A stretch of 64,000 nt of DNA from Campylobacterales bacterium (lineage in GTDB: Bacteria > Campylobacterota > Campylobacteria > Campylobacterales > Sulfurimonadaceae): NCBI GenBank assembly GCA_026390075.1, contig JAPLGP010000036.1, positions 39,162-103,161 of the forward strand. The letters are read 5' to 3'. Numbering within the stretch: position 1 is the stretch's first letter; every line of letters begins with the position of its first letter. Made by a program: the position numbers and the translations under genes. Below the pieces are notes generated by a model that made no database searches, was not told the origin of the DNA, and was given only the letters and a program-made list of their open reading frames with translations. Shown piece after piece: positions 1-9,221 of this stretch.

Positions 1-561
1 ATCAATGAGAGGTTTTACTCTTTTGAGTTCTTCATCTACACTTACTTTGAGAGCATTTGGAGCAGAGGAAACTCCACCGATATCTATGATATCCGCACCC
101 TCTTCTATCATTTTTACAATTGCGTCGACGGCATGTGCATCTTTAAATCTGCTGTTTGCATAAAAACTATCATCATTCGCATTGATAATTCCCATCACTT
201 CCACATGCCGTGTCATGTGGATATTTGTAAACTCTGCAAATTTTTTTGCCAACTCTTTAAGTCCAAAAGGTTGCGCTAACTCTTTTTTACTCAGTGTTTG
301 AAGTTGTTTCTCTGTAGCAATCAAGATACAATCCACATGCTGCGTTTTAGCGATAACAGTTCCCCGTGGCACAGCCAAATCTGCACCTATAGAGAGTGCA
401 TCTTGCTTTAAAATATTTGCCGCACCTACATGTAAATCTCTAATGTAAATAATATGGTGTTTCATTTTAGAGCTAAGTATATTTACTCCGCCACCATCCA
501 CACCTAATCTCTTTAAGTACTTTTTTGCGTCAATATGGTTCGATAATTTTTCAACTTGCAT
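1..561 (-). CDS. folP: Dihydropteroate synthase, 3' end cut by window edge
   Basis: Condenses p-aminobenzoate with 6-hydroxymethyl-dihydropterin pyrophosphate in folate synthesis. I translated the minus strand: the ORF opens at ATG 559-561 (MQVEKLSNHIDAKKYL) and runs off the left edge with no stop. The DHPS signature MGIINANDDSFY is at about residues 122-133 and GADIIDIGG at about 155-163; the N-terminal ~115 residues are the extension typical of the Campylobacterota enzyme. The start lies 2 bases beyond the holB stop, so it is the last visible gene of the rppH-lysC-hobA-holB-folP run; Helicobacter pylori has lysC-hobA-holB-folP in the same order. The gene carries an inverted pair of the window's abundant word at 201-220. 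The C-terminal third is outside the window. Confidence 0.93.
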   Translation of the reverse strand, partial: MQVEKLSNHIDAKKYLKRLGVDGGGVNILSSKMKHHIIYIRDLHVGAANILKQDALSIGADLAVPRGTVIAKTQHVDCILIATEKQLQTLSKKELAQPFGLKELAKKFAEFTNIHMTRHVEVMGIINANDDSFYANSRFKDAHAVDAIVKMIEEGADIIDIGGVSSAPNALKVSVDEELKRVKPLID

Positions 562-563
562 CG

Positions 564-1205
564 CTATTTTTCACCCACAAAACCCATAAGGAGCATTGCT
601 AAAACACTTTGCGGTCTTGAGTTTAACTCCAAAAGTCTATATGCCATATCAAAATTTTCCAGTTGTGAAGAAGAGAGAATGAGCATATCTACAACCGTTG
701 CTCTATGATAAAGTGCTTCAACCAAAAGCTTTGCATCACTCTTTTTCACTCTCGCATTCTCTTTTAAAAATGAAAATATTTGTCCATAATCCACTCTTGC
801 TAAAGAAAAATCTATATTGCGTATTTCATGAAAACTCTCGCCATGAAGTATTGGCAGTCGTGAACGAATTGTTGCAAGCAAATTTGACTTTGTAGGAGAG
901 ATGATAATAAATGCAGTATTGCGAGGAGGCTCTTCTAACACTTTGAGTAAAGCGTTTTGAGATACGGTGTTAAATTCTCCCGCACCCAAAACAATATATT
1001 TCATTTGAGATTCACTTATGTATGCTTCAGCTATCACAGCTTTCGCATCTTCTACAAGAAATTTCTCTCTTATAAAATTTACAACTCGATGAGATTTAAG
1101 TTCTAATTCTAATCTTTGAAATTCAGCTTCTATCTCAGTAGAGATAAGAATATGACTTTGATGACTTTCACGAGGTAACATCAACCTCTCCAAACATAGT
1201 TGCAT
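564..1205 (-). CDS. holB: DNA polymerase III delta-prime subunit (short form)
   Basis: Clamp-loader subunit of the replicative polymerase. The 213 residues contain the RecA/AAA-like core block GAGEFNTVSQNALLKVLEEPP (in part: NALLKVLEEPP, about residues 84-94), followed by TAFIIISPTKSNLLATIRSR, the standard delta-prime sensor/SRC-like region. No Walker A motif is present. It is much shorter than the E. coli protein (334 aa), as is usual in Campylobacterota. The start overlaps the hobA 3' end by 38 bases, so a later start (internal Met at residue 9) is possible; both overlap hobA and imply translational coupling. Identification rests on the core motif and on the hobA-holB-folP order. Confidence 0.85.
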   Translation of the reverse strand: MQLCLERLMLPRESHQSHILISTEIEAEFQRLELELKSHRVVNFIREKFLVEDAKAVIAEAYISESQMKYIVLGAGEFNTVSQNALLKVLEEPPRNTAFIIISPTKSNLLATIRSRLPILHGESFHEIRNIDFSLARVDYGQIFSFLKENARVKKSDAKLLVEALYHRATVVDMLILSSSQLENFDMAYRLLELNSRPQSVLAMLLMGFVGEK

Positions 1206-1716
1206 TGAGAGATGAGTTCAAAAGACGAAAGAGTTGCAAAAGTTTTATATCTAAATGTGTGTCATAAGATTTAAGTGTAAAAGCATTATGAAAATCTTCA
1301 TCAAAAAGCCAAAGATAACTATTGTCTTTTCTCTTGGCGATATCTGCTCTTTTATCATCACCATTGCCGATGTACCAAAAGAAATAGTCACCCTTAAAAG
1401 ATAATGAAATCATATCTTCTAACATATCTATCATCTCTCCACCATTTATACTGCCATAGTGACTATGAAGGGCGTCTATGCTTACAATCGGTAAAAGTGG
1501 TCTATCCATATTTGCTTTATTGATAGAAGTAAGAATATAGGTCTCAAACCACTTTCTTTTTTCATCCGTGATTAAAATAACTGTTTTGCCCTCTAGTATC
1601 TGTTCTAATGCCAAGGATGTAGTAGTTGTCCAGTCAAATCTATGCTCTTCCAACCAGCTTAAACTACCACCCTCTTCCCTGATAGCATCTAAACTCCACT
1701 GTGCAAAATCCTGCAT
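1168..1716 (-). CDS. hobA: HobA, DnaA-binding initiation factor
   Basis: HobA is a Campylobacterota-specific tetrameric protein that binds DnaA domain I and promotes its oligomerisation on oriC, structurally related to DiaA. This 182-residue protein has the family length (about 180) and the expected N-terminus (MQDFAQWSLDAIREEG) with the sugar-isomerase-like alpha/beta pattern. It lies between lysC (8-base gap) and holB (38-base overlap), the same neighbours as in Helicobacter pylori. Family assignment combines sequence resemblance and synteny; no catalytic motif is expected. Confidence 0.85.
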   Translation of the reverse strand: MQDFAQWSLDAIREEGGSLSWLEEHRFDWTTTTSLALEQILEGKTVILITDEKRKWFETYILTSINKANMDRPLLPIVSIDALHSHYGSINGGEMIDMLEDMISLSFKGDYFFWYIGNGDDKRADIAKRKDNSYLWLFDEDFHNAFTLKSYDTHLDIKLLQLFRLLNSSLNATMFGEVDVTS

Positions 1717-1724
1717 ATGTGCGT

Positions 1725-2936
1725 TTATTTGTCTAACTCATACGCACTATGCAAACTTCTCACAGCCAACTCTGCATATTTTTCTGCGATTACCATAGAG
1801 ACTTTTATCTCTGAGGTTGAAATCATATTTATATTTATATTTTCTGCCGCCATTGTCGCAAAAGCTTTTGCAGCAACACCCGTGTGTGATTTCATGCCAA
1901 CACCTACGATAGAAACTTTACAAATTTGCTCATCATATGACTCTTCACGAATATCGCCACTCTCAACAAATGAATCCACCACAGCTTTCGCATCAAACAA
2001 ATCACCCACTGCAACTGTAAAATCTATATTTGCAGTGCCATCTTGTCCAATATTTTGGATAATCATATCGATATTTACCCCTGCAGCTGCAAGTTTATTA
2101 AAAATATCTGATGCTATTCCTGGTCTATCTTTTACACCCATCAAAGAGATTCGTGCTTGGTTTTTGTCTAATGCTATTCCGCTTACTAATGGTTTTTCCA
2201 TAATGTTTTCTTCCTTGGTTATTAATGTTCCCTCTTCATTTGAGAAACTTGTTCTTGTGACTAAATTTACATTTAATTTTTTTGCGAGTTCAACTGAACG
2301 GTTTTGAAGTACTTTCGCACCCAAACTTGCAAGTTCTAACATCTCATCATAAGATATTTTGTCAAGCTTTTTTGCTTTTGGTTCTATGCGAGGGTCTGTT
2401 GTGAAAATTCCGCTTACATCTGTATAAATTTCACATAAATCCGCTCTTAAAGCCCCAGCAATAGCAACCGCTGAAAGGTCACTTCCACCACGACCAAGTG
2501 TCGTTACATTTCCATCTTGTGATACGCCTTGAAAACCTGCGACAACAACGATTTTCCCCTCTTTTATAGCATCATTCATGGCATGTGGGTCTATCTCTTC
2601 AATACGCGCTTTTGTGTGAATATTATCAGTCACAATACCCGCTTTTCTCCCACTCATGGAAACAGCTTCGTACCCCATTTCACAAAGTGCAATTGCCAAA
2701 AGTGAAGCTGTGACTCTCTCACCTGAACTAAGCAACATATCCATTTCCCCTCTTGAAGGGTTTTTTGAAAAATGTTCTGCATAAGCTACGAGCTTATTTG
2801 TTTCTCCACTCATTGCAGAAACAACAACCACAACATTATTTCCAGCTTTTTTAGTCTCAACTACACGATTTGCCACATTTTGGATTCGCTCCAAATCACC
2901 GACGCTTGTTCCGCCAAATTTTTGTACTATTAACAT
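1725..2936 (-). CDS. lysC: Aspartate kinase
   Basis: Phosphorylates aspartate, the first step to lysine, threonine, methionine and diaminopimelate. The 403-residue protein begins [14 protein letters not shown] with the kinase motif KFGGTSVG at residues 6-13. The amino-acid-kinase fold covers about 1-235 ([15 protein letters not shown] near 150-164), and two ACT domains follow (about 265-400), as in Lys/Thr-feedback-regulated class enzymes. The preceding rppH stop is 1 base away, and hobA follows after 8 bases, so this is an operon member without its own obvious promoter. Confidence 0.96.
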   Translation of the reverse strand: MLIVQKFGGTSVGDLERIQNVANRVVETKKAGNNVVVVVSAMSGETNKLVAYAEHFSKNPSRGEMDMLLSSGERVTASLLAIALCEMGYEAVSMSGRKAGIVTDNIHTKARIEEIDPHAMNDAIKEGKIVVVAGFQGVSQDGNVTTLGRGGSDLSAVAIAGALRADLCEIYTDVSGIFTTDPRIEPKAKKLDKISYDEMLELASLGAKVLQNRSVELAKKLNVNLVTRTSFSNEEGTLITKEENIMEKPLVSGIALDKNQARISLMGVKDRPGIASDIFNKLAAAGVNIDMIIQNIGQDGTANIDFTVAVGDLFDAKAVVDSFVESGDIREESYDEQICKVSIVGVGMKSHTGVAAKAFATMAAENININMISTSEIKVSMVIAEKYAELAVRSLHSAYELDK

Positions 2937-2937
2937 G

Positions 2938-3408
2938 TTAAAGGTAACCCTCTTTTTTAAAATATTCTATCACAGTTGCATAAACACTCTTTTTAAAGTG
3001 TGCTGTCAAATTCAGGACTTCATCCACATCAACAAACTTGTACGATATAAATTCAGGATGTTTCGTTGCTAAGTCAATAATTGCACTTTTTTTCAATCTA
3101 AGTAAAAAATAGCGTTGAATTTGCCCCTTATACGGTTGCATACTTTTAGCAATTCGCTCAGGAAAGTCATAAGAAATCCATTCAGGATACTCGGCTATTA
3201 TTTTCGCTTTTTTCGTGCCTATCTCTTCTTCAAGTTCACGGAAAAGTGCTTCTTCCACCTCTTCTCCACTATCAATTCCGCCTTGTGGAAATTGCCAGAT
3301 ATCAAGTAAATCATTTCTTTGTGCAATAAAAATCTCTTTTACATCTGGATAATTGCTTGAAACAATAATCATCGCCACATTCGGACGATATAAATCTTTT
3401 TTGCTCAT
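2938..3408 (-). CDS. rppH: RNA pyrophosphohydrolase (Nudix)
   Basis: Removes pyrophosphate from 5'-triphosphorylated mRNAs or dinucleoside polyphosphates. The Nudix box is visible: [20 protein letters not shown] (GX5EX7REUXEE), preceded by the RppH-type FPQGG. I chose ATG at 3408 ([15 protein letters not shown]) because an AGGTG ribosome-binding sequence lies 6 bases upstream and RppH/NudH proteins start this way. An in-frame start at 3444 would add 12 unrelated residues. Length from 3408 is 156 residues, close to the family norm. First gene of the lysC-hobA-holB-folP run. Confidence 0.92.
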   Translation of the reverse strand: MSKKDLYRPNVAMIIVSSNYPDVKEIFIAQRNDLLDIWQFPQGGIDSGEEVEEALFRELEEEIGTKKAKIIAEYPEWISYDFPERIAKSMQPYKGQIQRYFLLRLKKSAIIDLATKHPEFISYKFVDVDEVLNLTAHFKKSVYATVIEYFKKEGYL

Positions 3409-3534
3409 AAAAACACCTAAATTTAAGTAACCGAAATTGTACAAAATTTGCTATTAAAATAAGATAATTTCATATTTCCACATAGCTGTATAAATTTTAT
3501 GCAAACATTTATAATTAAATATTATTTTTTAAGA

Positions 3535-3540
3535 TATAAT
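3535..3540 (+). promoter_or_regulatory. Probable sigma-70 -10 box upstream of the PAS/MCP pair
   Basis: TATAAT follows an AT-rich tract, 41 bases before the PAS-protein ATG at 3576. Campylobacterota housekeeping promoters usually keep the -10 box and lack a clear -35, which fits. A G-rich ribosome-binding sequence (GGGGG at about 3563-3567) follows. Confidence 0.5.
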
Positions 3541-3575
3541 TATACAACATTTTTAAACGGACGGGGGTTATTCAC

Positions 3576-3959
3576 ATGAATGAACACATACTCAAGAGTG
3601 ACGATTTTCTAGTATCACAAACGGACGAAAAGGGCATTATTTTATTTGCGAATGATGACTTTTGCAAGATTGTAGGATATACATTAGATGAGTTAGTTGG
3701 TAAGCCACACAGTATTGTAAGACATAAAGATATGCCAAAAGTAGCATTTAAAGATTTATGGGACACTGTAAAGCGTGATAAGATTTGGACAGGCTATGTT
3801 AAAAATTCCACGAAAAGTGGTGACTTTTACTGGGTTTTTGCAACAGTTTATCCGATGTATGATGAGGTTAGAAAAGCAAAAACATACATGTCTTGCAGAA
3901 GAAAACCCTCAGCGCAAGAGATTAATGAAGCACAAGAACTCTACAAAACACTCAAATAG
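3576..3959 (+). CDS. Aer/CetB-like PAS redox sensor
   Basis: A 127-residue cytoplasmic single-PAS protein. The PAS core spans about residues 8-115 with the Aer-family stretch [13 protein letters not shown] and the block [19 protein letters not shown], typical of FAD-binding PAS domains used in energy taxis. No transmembrane segment or output domain is present, and the next gene, 11 bases downstream, is a membrane-anchored chemoreceptor without a sensory domain. In Campylobacter jejuni, CetB (PAS) and CetA (transmembrane signalling protein) form such a split Aer. I infer the same partnership here; FAD binding is not demonstrated by sequence alone. Confidence 0.75.
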   Translation: MNEHILKSDDFLVSQTDEKGIILFANDDFCKIVGYTLDELVGKPHSIVRHKDMPKVAFKDLWDTVKRDKIWTGYVKNSTKSGDFYWVFATVYPMYDEVRKAKTYMSCRRKPSAQEINEAQELYKTLK

Positions 3960-3970
3960 GAAATTTATAT

Positions 3971-5083
3971 ATGAATACTTTACAAAAAAACATTACGCTT
4001 TCCTTAGCTTTTATGGTTTTAATCCTCTCTTTATTTCTAAGTGAGTCCAATATAATTCATGCTGTTTTGGCATTTGTTGTATTTATTGTAGCAATCGCTT
4101 TAGGAATGCAAAACGCATCCAATAACTCAAACATTCACAAAAGTTTAGTTGCACTTCAAGAGTTACTTGAGTATAAAAGAAATAAAATTGCTACAAATGA
4201 AAATACAAGCGATGAAATTGAGAAAAGTTTAAATTCTATCATAAACCTTTATGAAAAATCTGTTTTAGACGATACAAAAGTTGCAGGAGAAATGGTTCTC
4301 TTAGCTGATAAAGTCTCAAATGGTCACTACTCATGCAGAGTTGGAGCGGACTCTAAAACTCCTTATGTGCATGTTCTTAAAAATAGTATGAACAACATGC
4401 TCACTTCATCAGAAAAAAATCTTGACAATGCAATTGCAACGCTCCAAAATTTTGCAAATGGCTCATTTCACGCAAGAAGTAAAGTTGAAGTCGAAGCAAA
4501 AATGGCTGACCTTCTTAACAATATCAATTTACTCGGTGCGTCTCTTCAAGGCATGGAGCAACACAATAAAGATACTCAAGAGAGTATCAGAGAATCTTCC
4601 CATCAACTCAATAAAACTATCAACAACATTACAGATACAACAATCATCGAACTTAAAAATATGATTCATGCAACTGTACATAGAATTCATGATGTTTCTC
4701 AAAAAGAAAATGAAATGGTTGGAAATCTTCAAACGCTGGTTTCAAATGCAAATGAAACAAAAGCTATTCTCTCAACAATCGGCGATATTGCAGACCAAAC
4801 AAATCTTTTGGCTTTAAATGCAGCTATTGAAGCGGCTCGTGCTGGAGAACATGGACGAGGATTTGCGGTTGTAGCCGATGAAGTTCGTAAACTTGCGGAG
4901 AGAACACAAAAAAGTTTAGCTGAGACATCGGCTACGACAAATGTTTTAATACAATCTATCTCAGAAACATCGGATACGCTCAATAGAAATGCAGATGAAG
5001 TCAATGATATCTCCGATGAAGTAAGTCGCATCAGTGATAAAATGGACGATATCATTAACTCCCTCAACACTTTAACAAAATAG
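3971..5083 (+). CDS. CetA-like membrane chemoreceptor lacking a sensor domain
   Basis: A 370-residue methyl-accepting chemotaxis protein. Two closely spaced hydrophobic helices (about residues 9-24 and 28-46) leave almost no periplasmic loop, so it cannot bind an external ligand in the usual way. A HAMP-like linker (about 105-150) and a cytoplasmic coiled coil follow. The CheW/CheA-binding hairpin tip is intact at about 269-315 ([20 protein letters not shown], then [17 protein letters not shown]). No CheR/CheB-docking pentapeptide is seen at the C-terminus. It should relay the redox state read by the upstream PAS protein to the chemotaxis machinery, as CetA does. Confidence 0.8.
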   Translation: MNTLQKNITLSLAFMVLILSLFLSESNIIHAVLAFVVFIVAIALGMQNASNNSNIHKSLVALQELLEYKRNKIATNENTSDEIEKSLNSIINLYEKSVLDDTKVAGEMVLLADKVSNGHYSCRVGADSKTPYVHVLKNSMNNMLTSSEKNLDNAIATLQNFANGSFHARSKVEVEAKMADLLNNINLLGASLQGMEQHNKDTQESIRESSHQLNKTINNITDTTIIELKNMIHATVHRIHDVSQKENEMVGNLQTLVSNANETKAILSTIGDIADQTNLLALNAAIEAARAGEHGRGFAVVADEVRKLAERTQKSLAETSATTNVLIQSISETSDTLNRNADEVNDISDEVSRISDKMDDIINSLNTLTK

Positions 5084-5093
5084 AAATCTAAAA

Positions 5094-5114
5094 TCCCGAC
5101 TTAAAGTGTCGGGA
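5094..5114 (+). terminator. Hairpin after the receptor gene
   Basis: TCCCGAC (5094-5100) pairs with GTCGGGA (5108-5114): a 7-bp stem with a 7-base loop, 10 bases after the receptor stop. There is no U-tract on the plus strand, only an A-rich stretch before it, so termination is plausible but not certain. Confidence 0.5.
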
Positions 5115-5190
5115 ATAGTATCCTCATAAATAGTATCTTACTTTCAAGCACACTAAAACTTCCACATGCCATAAGTATGTAAAAAATGAA

Positions 5191-5318
5191 TTAGACTTCT
5201 TGCAAAATTCTATTTTTAGATTGCTTCACTTCGTTCGCAATGACGGTCATCGAGGAAGAATGACCGTCATTGCGAGGAAGAATGACGAAGCAATCTGAGT
5301 TTTGCAAGAACTCTAATT
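5191..5318. repeat. Palindromic intergenic repeat, copy 1
   Basis: A ~128-bp near-palindrome. Outer arms read TTAGACTTCTTGCAAAATTC and, inverted, GAGTTTTGCAAGAACTCTAA. Inner arms read AGATTGCTTCACTTCGTTCG and, inverted, GAATGACGAAGCAATCT. The centre holds GTCATTGCGAG. It fills the 295-bp gap between the receptor and the response regulator; one copy of the abundant word CCACATGCC lies just before it (5162-5170). Related copies are at 12550 and 25418. The family resembles dispersed REP/MITE-like elements known from many bacterial genomes; no transposase is nearby. Confidence 0.8.
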
Positions 5319-5378
5319 AAATTAATTAATTTTTTACTACAATAATATTAACTTTTTATAATAGATAGGAAAAGCACA

Positions 5379-6821
5379 ATGAACATTGATAATAAAGTAA
5401 TCTTAGAATATTCACAAAATTTAACAGTTTTGTATGTGGAAGATGACAAAGTACTACGCGTAAGAACCGCTAAATTATTAGAAAATTATTTTAAAAAGAT
5501 TGATTTAGCCTATGATGGGAAAGATGGATTAGAAAAATATCGTGCATTCAAAAAAGAGACTCAATTTTACTACGATATAGTCATTTCTGATATAGACATA
5601 CCTAAAATGAATGGTATAGATATGTGTAAAATTATCATACACGAGAATGACCAACAATCAATTATCTTTACTACAGGTTTTAATGAAGCAGAATATCTCT
5701 TGGATGCAATTGCAATAGGGGTCAGTGGCTTTTTACTCAAACCAATTGAGCTAGAACAGCTTAAAAATATTCTTTATAAAACATCAAAATTTATCAGCGA
5801 GCGTCATTTTATAGATAGTTATTACCAAAATATTGAAGCTATAAATGTAAAACTTATAGATAAAAATAAACATGTTCAAGAGTGTAATCATCTCGATATG
5901 ATAGTGAATGATCTTGCACTTAACAAAAATATCATTATGAATAAATGGGTCAACAACGACACAGTTAAACTTAAACTGCGAAAACATGTGATAGATAACG
6001 ACTATTTTAAAACTCATTTTGGTGAAAAAGTTTTCGATTATTTTATTGGTGCAGTCCAAGGTAAAAATAAAGTTGGAAATTGCCCCGTCATAGTAACTAT
6101 GCTTGAATTTTTCAAACACAAAAATTTACCACTTGAGACTGTTTTTGTCATATGTGTCAATTTTAAAAATGCTATTACCACATACATTTGTCATAAATAC
6201 TCTTTTAATAGCGAATTTTATCATGAGCTCTCACTTATACTAGACAAAAATTTCGAGGGTGTTATAACGCAATATATGAGTTTAAAACTAGCTTCTTATG
6301 AAAAAAAAGAAGAGCCAGTTGAAATAGAAATACAAAAAGAGGAAACTGCTTCTAAACTCATCGACTATAATGATTATGTATTTGAACACGATATATATGA
6401 GATGAAAGAGTTAGAAGTTGAGATAGATAATTTAGTCATAAATGTAACAATGAATACAAAAAAAAGCTCTGAAGACTTTTCTGAACTCGGTTCTAAAACC
6501 AAAAGATATGGAAGATTACTGATATCCTATCCTATCTTTGAAAAGTTGGGTAGCTCTATAGAAAAATTAGGCGATAGTTTTATAGATAATGCACAAGTGC
6601 TTTTTGATAATGCTCAAAAAGTAGTAAATATCTCTATACTCGTGGAAGGTTTTGTAAATGATTTAATTATCTGGAGAAAAGAGATTTTTGAAAATAACAT
6701 TGCAAATGCCGACTTTTTAAATGACTCATTTTTTAGCAATGTCTCTACAATTATTCAGTATATCGAGTATGATGAAAATGCTCAATATGCAAATAACGAC
6801 GATGGCATGGAATTTTTTTAA
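5379..6821 (+). CDS. Response regulator with uncharacterised C-terminal output region
   Basis: A 480-residue cytoplasmic protein. Residues ~14-135 form a complete receiver domain: acidic pair D22/D23 (VEDD), phospho-acceptor D71 (SDIDIP), T99, and K121 (LLKP). The remaining ~340 residues match no output domain I recognise: no DNA-binding, GGDEF, EAL, HD or histidine-kinase motif. Residues ~175-305 are helical with several aromatic residues, and ~340-480 form a second helical block rich in Glu, Asp and Asn. No kinase gene is adjacent; the flanking chemoreceptor and c-di-GMP genes only suggest a signalling role. Confidence 0.8.
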   Translation: MNIDNKVILEYSQNLTVLYVEDDKVLRVRTAKLLENYFKKIDLAYDGKDGLEKYRAFKKETQFYYDIVISDIDIPKMNGIDMCKIIIHENDQQSIIFTTGFNEAEYLLDAIAIGVSGFLLKPIELEQLKNILYKTSKFISERHFIDSYYQNIEAINVKLIDKNKHVQECNHLDMIVNDLALNKNIIMNKWVNNDTVKLKLRKHVIDNDYFKTHFGEKVFDYFIGAVQGKNKVGNCPVIVTMLEFFKHKNLPLETVFVICVNFKNAITTYICHKYSFNSEFYHELSLILDKNFEGVITQYMSLKLASYEKKEEPVEIEIQKEETASKLIDYNDYVFEHDIYEMKELEVEIDNLVINVTMNTKKSSEDFSELGSKTKRYGRLLISYPIFEKLGSSIEKLGDSFIDNAQVLFDNAQKVVNISILVEGFVNDLIIWRKEIFENNIANADFLNDSFFSNVSTIIQYIEYDENAQYANNDDGMEFF

Positions 6822-6839
6822 ATAAAGTCTATCTCTTTG

Positions 6840-6874
6840 GCATGTGGAAAAAGTGTACAAATATTTCCATATGC
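6840..6874. terminator. Motif-containing hairpin between convergent genes
   Basis: The abundant word GGCATGTGG (6839-6847) begins an 11-bp stem: GCATGTGGAAA (6840-6850) pairs with TTTCCATATGC (6864-6874) with one G-U pair and a 13-base loop. It fills the 52-bp gap between the converging response regulator and EAL genes, where a bidirectional terminator is expected. The use of a repeated word as a terminator arm recalls uptake-sequence pairs in Neisseria and Haemophilus. Confidence 0.5.
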
Positions 6875-9069
6875 TAAATTAAATCATAACTCTCCGCACT
6901 TTTTGGCTCTCCGTAGTAATACCCTTGCGAATAATCAATACCAAGTTTTCTCACACTATCTGCAAGTTCTTTAGAGCTTACAAACTCTGCAATCGTTTTA
7001 ATCTTCGCACCTTTAGCAAAGGTCAATAATCCCTCTATCATGTGTAAAACATTTTTATCAGTGTTTAATTTTTCTATCAATGTACCATCGAGTTTAATAT
7101 AATCAATATTGAGTTTTATAACATTTGTAAAGTTTGAATATCCAGAACCAAAATCATCTATAGATACCTTTGAACCGTAACCTTTCACCATGAGAATAAA
7201 CTCTTCAATCACTGCATAATCGGCTATATCCTCAGATTCTACGATTTCAAAAGTGATTCCCTCTCCTCCATAAGTATCGAGTCTATTTTTGATGTAACTC
7301 ATCATACTTGAAGAACTTATATTTTCATAAGTAAGATTCAAAGAGATTGGAATTTTTTTAACATCATAAACATTAAATACTTTTTGCATCATCTGTCTTG
7401 TAAAATATTCAAACGATTTGTCCTCTTTTGCAGAGTCTAAAAAGTAGTAAGGAGTCACTATTTCACCATCATCCGTTTGGAGTCTAGCGAGAGCTTCATA
7501 CTTCATAATTGTGCCATCTTTCATATCTATAATTGGTTGAAAATAGGGAATAATATTTCCCGTATAAAGTGCATTTTTATAGACTCGCATTCTCTCAATG
7601 GTTGCTTCTTGAAGCTCTCTTGTACTTTGATTTTCTTTATAGACTATATAACTTTTTTTAGTGAGTATTGCCTCTTGCAAAACAATATCCGCACGATTAA
7701 ACAAAGTGTGCATTCCATACGCAACACCTGCTGTAAAATCAGCCACAATATGATTCGCCCCTCTGTTTTTATAGACATCTTCTTCTATGTTGTCGAGTAA
7801 AATCGAATATTCAAGAAGTGAAAGATACTTATTAAAAAGAGATTGATTTGTCACAAGTATCGCAAATTCTTGCAAATTAAGGCTATAAAGAGAGACTTCC
7901 CCATCTATGAGGACATCTTCTAGTTGTTTGGCTTTTTTAGAGAGAAGATTTTTCACTACATCAAACCCATAAATTTCTTTGAGAGACATGATTTGATTTA
8001 TATGCAAGATAATCAGCATTCCCTCTTTTTTTAACAAGGATATATCGTGAACAAGAGCCTCTCGATTTGGCAATTTCGTAATCGCATCTATGTTTGTTAA
8101 ATTTTTTACATAAAACTCATTGATATCAAAAACAACTCTATTTTTACCTAACTTTTTTGCTTCGTTCAGGTTATTTTCTGCGATATTATAAAGGTCGTGG
8201 CTGTTGATGTTGTGCAGATAATTATATAAATTTATCGCACCAATAGAGATTGTAATGTAGTCTGAAACATTACTCTTGGCATGTGGAATATGTAAGGAAG
8301 CTATAAACTCTATCAAAGATGCAGCGATTTTTTGTATAAAAGCATCTTCTCTATTTAAAATAACTATGGCAAACTCTTTGTCGCCAATTCTAAACATATC
8401 ATTTATTTCTCTGCCAACACTTTTTTTCATTTTGGATGTTATTTCTATGAGAGCTTTATCGCCTTTGAAATCACCATAGAGTTCATTGTATTCTTTGAAA
8501 CAATCTATTTCAATCAGCAAAAGTGCAAAAGTTTCTTTTTTTATAATAGAGCGTTTAAGTTCGCGTTTCATGTAGTGTTCAAAAAATCTTCTATTGTGCA
8601 TTGCAGTTAATGAATCTTTTGTTGCAAGTTCTTCTAAAATTTTTCTGTAAGTTATATCTTGCTTAATGGAGGTGTAACCTATTTTAATGTAATTGCTATC
8701 ATAAAGAGGTGCAATGACGGTACTTATCCAGTACTCTTCGCCACTACTTTTATGATTTTTTAACTCACCTCTCCATGTTTGGTCTTTTAAAATTGTGTCC
8801 CAAAGATTTTTTATAATATTTGAATCCATCTTTTCATTTCTAAAAATACTATGATTTTTACCAATGACTTCTTCTCTTTTATATCCTGTAAAATCAAGAT
8901 ATGCCTGAGAAATATCTACAATTTTCCCAACCAAATCAGAGGTCGTTATAAAAACATAATCATCAATTATTTTATTTTTTTGCTCTAAAAGAAACTTTTT
9001 TTCTTTAAGCTTATTTTGTAGCTCAATCTCAGCACTTTTATTCAAATTCTTACTCCAACTGCTATTCAT
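6874..9069 (-). CDS. PAS-GGDEF(degenerate x2)-EAL phosphodiesterase
   Basis: A 731-residue cytoplasmic protein. Order: a short coiled N-terminus; one PAS domain (~35-145, HSIFRNEKMD, then GEEYWISTVIAPLYD); a first diguanylate-cyclase-like domain whose signature is degraded to RIGDKEF; a second, weaker GGDEF-like domain (SLNLQEFAIL); and an EAL domain from ~500. The EAL catalytic set looks complete: YEAL, NLT, EIVES, DDFGSGYS, IKLDG, AEF. It should hydrolyse c-di-GMP but not make it. I use ATG 9069 (MNSSWSK); an in-frame TTG at 9081 would add four residues. A TATAAT on the minus strand at 9099-9094 may be the promoter. Confidence 0.85.
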   Translation of the reverse strand: MNSSWSKNLNKSAEIELQNKLKEKKFLLEQKNKIIDDYVFITTSDLVGKIVDISQAYLDFTGYKREEVIGKNHSIFRNEKMDSNIIKNLWDTILKDQTWRGELKNHKSSGEEYWISTVIAPLYDSNYIKIGYTSIKQDITYRKILEELATKDSLTAMHNRRFFEHYMKRELKRSIIKKETFALLLIEIDCFKEYNELYGDFKGDKALIEITSKMKKSVGREINDMFRIGDKEFAIVILNREDAFIQKIAASLIEFIASLHIPHAKSNVSDYITISIGAINLYNYLHNINSHDLYNIAENNLNEAKKLGKNRVVFDINEFYVKNLTNIDAITKLPNREALVHDISLLKKEGMLIILHINQIMSLKEIYGFDVVKNLLSKKAKQLEDVLIDGEVSLYSLNLQEFAILVTNQSLFNKYLSLLEYSILLDNIEEDVYKNRGANHIVADFTAGVAYGMHTLFNRADIVLQEAILTKKSYIVYKENQSTRELQEATIERMRVYKNALYTGNIIPYFQPIIDMKDGTIMKYEALARLQTDDGEIVTPYYFLDSAKEDKSFEYFTRQMMQKVFNVYDVKKIPISLNLTYENISSSSMMSYIKNRLDTYGGEGITFEIVESEDIADYAVIEEFILMVKGYGSKVSIDDFGSGYSNFTNVIKLNIDYIKLDGTLIEKLNTDKNVLHMIEGLLTFAKGAKIKTIAEFVSSKELADSVRKLGIDYSQGYYYGEPKSAESYDLI

Positions 9070-9221
9070 AAAATAACACAATAAAATACTTCAATTATAT
9101 ACTCTATTACTTTCAAACATATTAAAACATCAACATGTATCAAAACGAAGTAAGCAACTAAATTGCAAATCGGTATGCCCTTGGGATAGCATAAATATAT
9201 GAAAAATCGCTATACTTCCAC

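Noticed and set aside
1717..2307. Long plus-strand open frame opposite lysC
   Set aside because: It is antisense to a clear aspartate kinase; its composition is a mirror of lysC codons and it has no ribosome-binding sequence or family match.
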